In this document: positions 32,197-36,762 of the stretch, one piece after another
Numbering within the stretch: position 1 is the first letter of the stretch
Layout: each line of letters begins with the position of its first letter
Source of the DNA: Deltaproteobacteria bacterium
GTDB lineage: Bacteria; Myxococcota_A; UBA9160; UBA4427
Assembly (NCBI GenBank): GCA_002691205.1
Contig: NZHD01000090.1
Span: 32,428 to 69,189, forward strand
Length of the DNA: 36,762 nt
Reading direction: 5' to 3'
The notes under the pieces: generated by a model
The model's database searches: none
What the model was told of the DNA's origin: nothing
What the model saw: only the letters and a program-made list of their open reading frames with translations
Position numbers and translations under genes: made by a program

Positions 32197-33291
32197 GTGG
32201 CCAGTCGGTTTTTTAACGTCGAGAAAGCAGGTCGGCGTGGCAAAAATCTGTCTTTGGACGACATGACCTTGAAACTCTGTCAATTTGTGGCCGAGAAAGA
32301 GGGCGTATCTCCAGACCAAGTTCAGATTAAAAATCTAAGTCGGCTGCCAGGCGGTTCAAGTCGGCTGCTTTGGTCGGTGAAAGTCGAAATTTCCGTCAAC
32401 TCGGAGACCCGTGTTCTTGATATCGTGCTTCGCCAGGACCCTCCGGGTCGAATCACTGCTGGAGGGATGGAAACAGAGTTTCTTCTTCTCCGGGCTGCCG
32501 CCCGCGCGAATGTTCGGGTTCCCCGTGTTTACTGGTGCGAGCCTCAGCTCGAAACATTAGGTGCTCCTTTTTTTGCGATGGACCGCTTGAAGGGCGAAAC
32601 GATCCCGCGGCGTCTTTTGCGTGACGAAAAATATCAAGGGGCTCGGGCTCACTTGTGCTCGCAGTTGGGCCGTCAACTCGCGGCGATTCACTCTATACCC
32701 ATTGATGGCTCCGAACTGGCTGGGCGTTTGCAGCAGCCTCTCGATTCAGCTGAGGCTGCGAAGGGGGAGGTCGAGCGACTGATCGCAGGATATCGTGCAG
32801 CGGCTCTTGAGCCTCATCCTGTGCTGGATTTGGCGGCGCGATGGTTGCTGGCTCATCTGCCCGTATCGTCTTCTCTAGGTTTGGTTCACGGCGATTTTCG
32901 AATCGGAAACATGATGTTCGACGAAGAGGGGCTGGTGGCTGTGCTGGACTGGGAACTTGCGCACATCGGGGATCCTGCAGAGGATCTCGCTTGGCTTTGT
33001 GTGAAGGCATGGCGCTTTGGCCATGATGATTTGGCCGTGGGCGGACTGGGGACCCGAGAGGAGCTCCTTCAGGCGTATGAAAGCGCCGGTGGTGGTCAGG
33101 TCGAAAGGTCAGCGCTGCATTTCTGGGAGGTGCTGGGCAACTTTAAGCTGGCCCTCGTGTTTATCACTCAAGCGCGTGCTTTTCTTGATGGCGCACACGC
33201 CACCGTGGAGTTGGCTTCTCTGGGGCGACGCATTGCCGAACCCGAGGCCGAGCTTCTGCATTTGATGAGATACGATCCCACGACGGGATAA
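32197..33291 (+). CDS. APH/ACAD10-like phosphotransferase, LvaA-like 4-hydroxyacyl-CoA kinase candidate
   Basis: 364 residues from GTG with a GAGGGGG site. Aminoglycoside-phosphotransferase/choline-kinase fold: VLRQDPPG (ATP-binding lysine region replaced by Arg-Gln), the FAMDRLKGETIP hinge, catalytic HGDFRIGN (231-238; Asp233, Asn238) and the Mg-binding DWE (Asp251). This is the subgroup fused to acyl-CoA dehydrogenases in animal ACAD10/ACAD11 and represented by bacterial LvaA, which phosphorylates the 4-hydroxyl of 4-hydroxyvaleryl-CoA. Length equals LvaA as I recall it, and DUF6285 follows as in that system. Substrate chain length unknown. An antibiotic-kinase role is unlikely in this setting. 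Confidence 0.85.
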   Translation: MASRFFNVEKAGRRGKNLSLDDMTLKLCQFVAEKEGVSPDQVQIKNLSRLPGGSSRLLWSVKVEISVNSETRVLDIVLRQDPPGRITAGGMETEFLLLRAAARANVRVPRVYWCEPQLETLGAPFFAMDRLKGETIPRRLLRDEKYQGARAHLCSQLGRQLAAIHSIPIDGSELAGRLQQPLDSAEAAKGEVERLIAGYRAAALEPHPVLDLAARWLLAHLPVSSSLGLVHGDFRIGNMMFDEEGLVAVLDWELAHIGDPAEDLAWLCVKAWRFGHDDLAVGGLGTREELLQAYESAGGGQVERSALHFWEVLGNFKLALVFITQARAFLDGAHATVELASLGRRIAEPEAELLHLMRYDPTTG

Positions 33292-33343
33292 AAATAAAAA
33301 GCGGGCGGGGCTCGGGCCGCGTCAAGCTTGAATGAGGGCGAAA

Positions 33344-33757
33344 ATGAATGACCGGCCGAATGCACGTGAATTGCTGGATGCCGTCGAGCAGCTTCTGCGA
33401 GACGATTTAGTGCCTGCGCTGGAGGGGCATCTTCAGTACCAAGCTCGGGTGGCGGCGAATGTTGTAGGAATTGTGGCCCGTGAGATCGATGGGGAGGAAG
33501 CTCAGCTTAACGCGGAGAGGTTGGGTCTGTCTGATCTCCTCGGACAGCAGGTCGGTGTGCTGGACGTGCGACAAGCACTCAGGACTGAGGTGCAGGAATT
33601 CAACCAGATGCTTTCCGAAAAGATTCGAGCGGGTGAAGTCGATTCGGGTCCTCTTCGAGATCGTGTCCTAGATCACCTTGAATCGGTGGTTGATCAAAAA
33701 TTGCAGGTCGCTTTGGGCGAGCGCCATAGAATCAGGACACGCCGGACTCAGGCATGA
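33344..33757 (+). CDS. DUF6285 protein, LvaB-like partner of the kinase
   Basis: 137 residues from ATG 33344, which has GAGGG six bases upstream (an ATG at 33332 is weaker). The start RPNARELLDAVEQLLRDDLVPAL and HLQYQARVAANVVGIVAREI are the DUF6285 pattern: an all-helical, acidic protein without catalytic motifs. In P. putida the small LvaB is required for LvaA activity; I believe it belongs to this family. Position just after the kinase gene supports the same role here as an activating or scaffolding subunit. The family call is good; the biochemical role is inferred. Confidence 0.8.
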   Translation: MNDRPNARELLDAVEQLLRDDLVPALEGHLQYQARVAANVVGIVAREIDGEEAQLNAERLGLSDLLGQQVGVLDVRQALRTEVQEFNQMLSEKIRAGEVDSGPLRDRVLDHLESVVDQKLQVALGERHRIRTRRTQA

Positions 33758-33809
33758 ACGCTACATTGAACAGCTCACATCGTCGCTTAGCGGGAGAGGG
33801 TTTAGCATC

Positions 33810-34826
33810 ATGAAGGTCGATGGAACATTATTGGTGGAGAACCCTGCGGATGCGGGGCCCATGGCTCAGGCTCTTGAAGCCCAGGGCTTTGATGGAGGGT
33901 TCACCTTCGAAGGGCGGCACGATCCCTTTTTGCCTCTGGCGGTGGCGGCGCAGCAAACAGAGCGCCTTGAATTAATGACTTCAATTGCGATCGCCTTTGC
34001 CCGGAATCCCATGATTCTCGCGAATATTGCCTACGACATGCAACTGCTCTCCCAGGGGCGCTTCATTCTTGGTCTGGGTTCGCAAATTCGGCCCCACATT
34101 GAGAAGCGCTTTAGCTCAGTTTGGTCCAAGCCTGCATCACGCATGCGAGAATTAGTGCTGGCGATCCGAGCGATTTTCGCGTCTTGGCACGAAGATGAGA
34201 AGCTGGATTTTCAAGGTGAATTCTACAAACACACTTTGATGACGCCCGTTTTCAATCCCGGCCCGAACCCGTATGGCCTTCCTGGGATTTTTCTCGCAGG
34301 GTTTGGCCCGAAGATGACCGAAGTGGCGGGAGAGGTGGCCGACGGTTTCCTAATGCATCCCTTTCACAGTATGGATTACGTTCACGATGTGACCCTTCCT
34401 GCTTTGGCCCGAGGTCGGGCCCTTTCGAGTCGTAAGGATGAGGATTTCCAGATCTCCTGTCAGGTGATCCTTGCCATGGGTGACACAGATGAAGAGCTTG
34501 AACAAACGATGAATGGCGCGCGCGCTCAGTTGTCTTTCTATGCCTCAACGCCCGCTTATCGTGGGGTTCTGGAATGTCACGGTTGGGGAGACCTCCAGCA
34601 AGAACTCAACGTGTTATCGAAGAGAGGGGAGTGGCTTGAAATGGCCGGGCGCATGCCCGACGAAGTCGTTGAGAAGATCGCCATTGTTGGGCCCGTTTCG
34701 GCTGTGGCCGATCGTATTCGCGAAAGGTATGGAGCCTTCGCGGCGAGAGTGAGCCCGGTCGCTCCCTTTCGGCCCAACCCTGAAGCGATGGCTGCGATTG
34801 CGGCGGATCTTCGCACGAATGAATAA
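33810..34826 (+). CDS. Luciferase-like (LLM) F420-type oxidoreductase
   Basis: 338 residues from ATG 33810 (GAGAGGG upstream); the frame extends to 33678, but that part overlaps the preceding gene. TIM-barrel bacterial-luciferase family: MKVDGTLL start, GFDGGFTFEGRHDPFLPLAVAAQQTERLELM, AFARNPM, LSQGRFILGLGSQI and ADGFLMHPF. This pattern fits the TIGR03617-type F420-dependent subgroup, though FMN cannot be excluded. No F420 synthesis gene is in view. It is the last gene of the acyl-CoA dehydrogenase-kinase-DUF6285 operon (52 bp gap), suggesting oxidation or reduction of the same substrate family, perhaps the 4-oxo/4-hydroxy step. Confidence 0.85.
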   Translation: MKVDGTLLVENPADAGPMAQALEAQGFDGGFTFEGRHDPFLPLAVAAQQTERLELMTSIAIAFARNPMILANIAYDMQLLSQGRFILGLGSQIRPHIEKRFSSVWSKPASRMRELVLAIRAIFASWHEDEKLDFQGEFYKHTLMTPVFNPGPNPYGLPGIFLAGFGPKMTEVAGEVADGFLMHPFHSMDYVHDVTLPALARGRALSSRKDEDFQISCQVILAMGDTDEELEQTMNGARAQLSFYASTPAYRGVLECHGWGDLQQELNVLSKRGEWLEMAGRMPDEVVEKIAIVGPVSAVADRIRERYGAFAARVSPVAPFRPNPEAMAAIAADLRTNE

Positions 34827-34908
34827 CCAAGGAGCCACCGCATCGAGTTTTAAGCGAGAATTGGACGAGTCTTTTGCGAGAGTCTTTGGGAATTGAGGAG
34901 AAGTTAAA

Positions 34909-35439
34909 ATGAGGTCGATGGATTGCAGTGCGACGAGAAGAAGTCATTACGAGAAGGCAGGGTTCATCTCGCATGAACGTCGAGCCCTTAAGCGGGGGGC
35001 TGTTCTTCTGATTTTGATGGGGTTGTTTTTATCATGGGGTGCCTGGGCGGAAGAGGGCGTTGCCACCAAGCAGGGTGACGATCCTTCCGTACTTTTGCAA
35101 GATCAGTTGGCCAATTTGCCCACGGGCCCCGAAGCCGTGGCGGCCGTAATGTCGGGCTTGACGAAACGATTGACTTTGTCCGACGAGCAGCAGGTCAAAA
35201 TTGAGCCCATGGTCAAGGAAATGGTCTCTTCGATGGAAGTTTTGCGTGATCGCTTCAAGGCGGGCGAATTGAAGCCCATGGCCTTAGGGATGCAATTGCA
35301 GATGACGGAGAAGAAGGCTTCTATGAAAATTGATCCGGTGCTGGATGAGCAGCAAAGGCTCGATTATGCAGCGATGCGTCAGGAGCAACGGCGCAAGATG
35401 ATGCAAGAAATGCAAAAACGAGCCGCATCAGGCTTGTGA
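34909..35439 (+). CDS. Spy/CpxP-like small periplasmic helical protein
   Basis: 176 residues. GAGGAG lies eight bases before ATG 34909. A long basic n-region (about 29 residues) precedes a hydrophobic core and a cut near WAWA/GAWA (about residue 47). The mature part is helical, with LTLSDEQQVKIEPMVKEM and a later DPVLDEQQRLDYAAMRQEQRRKM, the LTxxQ-like repeats of the Spy/CpxP family of periplasmic chaperones and stress sensors. No two-component system or RND pump is adjacent. Met is abundant in the C-terminal half. It is the last rightward gene before gpsA. Family call moderate. Confidence 0.6.
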   Translation: MRSMDCSATRRSHYEKAGFISHERRALKRGAVLLILMGLFLSWGAWAEEGVATKQGDDPSVLLQDQLANLPTGPEAVAAVMSGLTKRLTLSDEQQVKIEPMVKEMVSSMEVLRDRFKAGELKPMALGMQLQMTEKKASMKIDPVLDEQQRLDYAAMRQEQRRKMMQEMQKRAASGL

Positions 35440-35496
35440 TCCTTGTGTCCATATTTTGAGACATATTCAGGCTCTTGGGCGCGTAAAGGGCTTTGA

Positions 35497-36498
35497 TTAC
35501 CCCGGTTCGTCTTCGCTGCCGGCTTTTGTTCTGACCAGCCCCCTGTAGGCCTGAAGGGCGGTACGTCCCTCGTGAACGGCGCCATGGACTTCCCGGGCAA
35601 TGGGCATGGCCACATTGTACTTCTTTGAGAGTTCCATCACGACGCCGCATGTCTTGACCCCCTCGGCCACCATGCGCATTTCGGACACAATGTCGGCAAT
35701 GGGCCGACCCCGACCGAGTTGTTCTCCTACGTGCCGGTTCCGGCTTTGACGACTGGTGCAGGTGGCGACGAGATCGCCCATTCCGGCTAAACCGGCGAGA
35801 GTCTGGGGTTCAGCCCCCATGGCGACACCCAATCGGGTGAGTTCCGAGAGTCCGCGAGTGATGACAGCCGCTTTTGTGTTGTCTCCCACCCCGACGCCGT
35901 CGCCCATCCCCGCAGCGATCGCGATGACATTTTTCAAGGCCCCTCCGATTTCGCATCCGATGACATCCGAGTTGGTGTAGACGCGATAGAGGCCAGACGC
36001 GAAGAGACTCTGGATGGTTTTTGCGTGATTTGCATTGTTCATGGCAATGACACTGGCTGCAGCCTGCCCCCCCATGATTTCGCCGGCGAGGTTGGGCCCT
36101 GTGAGAGCGCCGAAAGGGTGTCCGGGAAGAACCTGGCGGATGATTTCGGTCATCCTGAGAAGGCTCTTTTCTTCTAGACCCTTGGACAGACTGATGACGG
36201 GGATAGAGGGCGGTACATCCCCCTTGAGTTCTTCAAGCACGGATCTAAAACCGTGCGAAGGAATGGCCATGACGATGACGTCTGCCGTTTTGACCGCGTG
36301 TCCAAGTTGTGTGGTCACGCCCAGATCTTCGGGCAACTTAATGCCCGGGAGATAGTTTGGATTTTCGTGCTCCGTTCTCATGGTTTCGGCGAGGGCTTCA
36401 TCGCGGACCCAGAGCGTTGTGGGTGAATTGTGGCTCGCCAGAGTCGCGACGGTGGTCCCCCAAGAGCCCCCACCCAAAACGGCCACCTTGAGTTTCAT
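35497..36498 (-). CDS. gpsA: Glycerol-3-phosphate dehydrogenase [NAD(P)+]
   Basis: 333 residues, standard size. N-terminal Rossmann loop GGGSWGTTVA (9-18), VMAIPSHGFRSVL, SLSKGLE, TGPNLAGEI, and catalytic lysine in CEIGGALKNVIAIAAG, followed by the NTKAAVITRGLSE and LAGMGDLVATCTS motifs. It makes sn-glycerol 3-phosphate for phospholipid synthesis. The ATG overlaps the stop of the upstream MFS transporter as ATGA, so the two are co-translated. Convergent with the Spy-like gene with 57 bp between. Confidence 0.97.
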   Translation of the reverse strand: MKLKVAVLGGGSWGTTVATLASHNSPTTLWVRDEALAETMRTEHENPNYLPGIKLPEDLGVTTQLGHAVKTADVIVMAIPSHGFRSVLEELKGDVPPSIPVISLSKGLEEKSLLRMTEIIRQVLPGHPFGALTGPNLAGEIMGGQAAASVIAMNNANHAKTIQSLFASGLYRVYTNSDVIGCEIGGALKNVIAIAAGMGDGVGVGDNTKAAVITRGLSELTRLGVAMGAEPQTLAGLAGMGDLVATCTSRQSRNRHVGEQLGRGRPIADIVSEMRMVAEGVKTCGVVMELSKKYNVAMPIAREVHGAVHEGRTALQAYRGLVRTKAGSEDEPG

Positions 36499-36762
36499 GA
36501 CGACATCCCGCTCTCAGAGTCAAGTTTGATTTGGATTTCTTCAAGGGTAAGCCCTCGAGTTTCCGGAGCATAGAGGAGGACTAATACGGCTCCGAAGATG
36601 GGGCCGAGGGCGACGAGAGCAATGGCATTGGGAATCCCGCCTAAGGGAAGAATGAGGGCCCCAATGATCATCGGGGTTGCGATTTCTGTGATTCGTCCAA
36701 GAAAGTTTGTCGTCCAGCCATATCCTGTAGCTCTGATCTCGGTGGGGAAGAGTTCTGACGCG
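36495..36762 (-). CDS. MFS sugar-type transporter, C-terminal fragment
   Basis: Only the last 88 codons are present; the start lies beyond the right edge. The fragment begins with SELFPTEIRATGYG, the loop motif between helices of sugar-porter MFS proteins, followed by two hydrophobic helices (TPMIIGALILPLGG and IALVALGPIFGAVLVLLY), and ends with PETRGLTLEEI and a short polar tail. The PETRG motif is diagnostic of the sugar porter/metabolite symporter group. Its stop overlaps the gpsA start (ATGA), a tight link that could mean uptake of glycerol-type or other carbon substrates, though the substrate cannot be read. Confidence 0.88.
   Translation of the reverse strand, partial: ASELFPTEIRATGYGWTTNFLGRITEIATPMIIGALILPLGGIPNAIALVALGPIFGAVLVLLYAPETRGLTLEEIQIKLDSESGMSS

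Noticed and set aside
1..36762. CRISPR arrays, insertion sequences, tRNA/rRNA genes, prophage or defence islands
   Set aside because: No regularly spaced repeats, transposase or integrase motifs, tRNA cloverleaf or rRNA sequence were seen; the Cas4-like nuclease has no cas neighbours.

Overview
The window is about 37 kb of moderately GC-rich, tightly packed chromosomal DNA from a Gram-negative bacterium. The Gram-negative reading rests on a two-partner secretion pair, several exported or lipoprotein-like proteins and a 16S methyltransferase pair (RsmJ/RsmE) best known from Proteobacteria. A Chloroflexus-like malyl-CoA lyase, an F420-type luciferase-like oxidoreductase, a CcmH variant with an unusual cysteine spacing and many TTG/GTG starts suggest an uncultivated, probably aquatic 'deltaproteobacterial' (Myxococcota-like) lineage. 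That placement is inference. I see no phage, insertion sequence, CRISPR array, rRNA or tRNA.

Left part (1-9.9 kb). Leftward two-partner secretion operon: transporter tpsB, then the first 89 codons of a TpsA exoprotein that runs off the edge. Next comes a leftward efp - patatin phospholipase - WYL regulator operon. The ETF genes etfB and etfA follow, then an alpha/beta-hydrolase that has lost its Ser and His, and a rightward DUF1232 membrane protein.

Centre (9.4-24.4 kb). A leftward PD-(D/E)XK nuclease - gloB - thioesterase operon, with the thioesterase apparently starting at CTG inside a CTGA overlap. Then cysE with a CcmH-like gene and an ATP:cobalamin adenosyltransferase, convergent with an ethylmalonyl-CoA-type mutase and its MeaB GTPase. 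Next are a degenerate sulfatase-fold lipoprotein, rsmJ-rsmE, a FabV/Ter enoyl reductase, an alpha/beta-hydrolase, a solitary ammonium transporter and a GNAT acetyltransferase.

Right part (24.5-36.8 kb). mch-like and mcl genes of C4/C5 CoA metabolism, divergent from the pntAA-pntAB-pntB transhydrogenase operon. Then a PAS-only protein, an acyl-CoA dehydrogenase - APH kinase - DUF6285 - luciferase-like oxidoreductase operon resembling the LvaC/LvaA/LvaB module for 4-hydroxyacyl-CoA dehydration, a Spy-like periplasmic protein, gpsA, and the 3' end of an MFS sugar-type transporter.

Together, the mutase/MeaB/adenosyltransferase set, mesaconyl-CoA hydratase-like protein, malyl-CoA lyase, ETF, acyl-CoA dehydrogenase and transhydrogenase cover many steps of an ethylmalonyl-CoA-type acetyl-CoA assimilation route. 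Crotonyl-CoA carboxylase/reductase and the epimerase are not in the window. The strongest leads for something new are the extended Lva-like operon, the two catalytically degenerate hydrolases, the CTG-initiated thioesterase, and two intrinsic-terminator hairpins that point away from any annotated gene.
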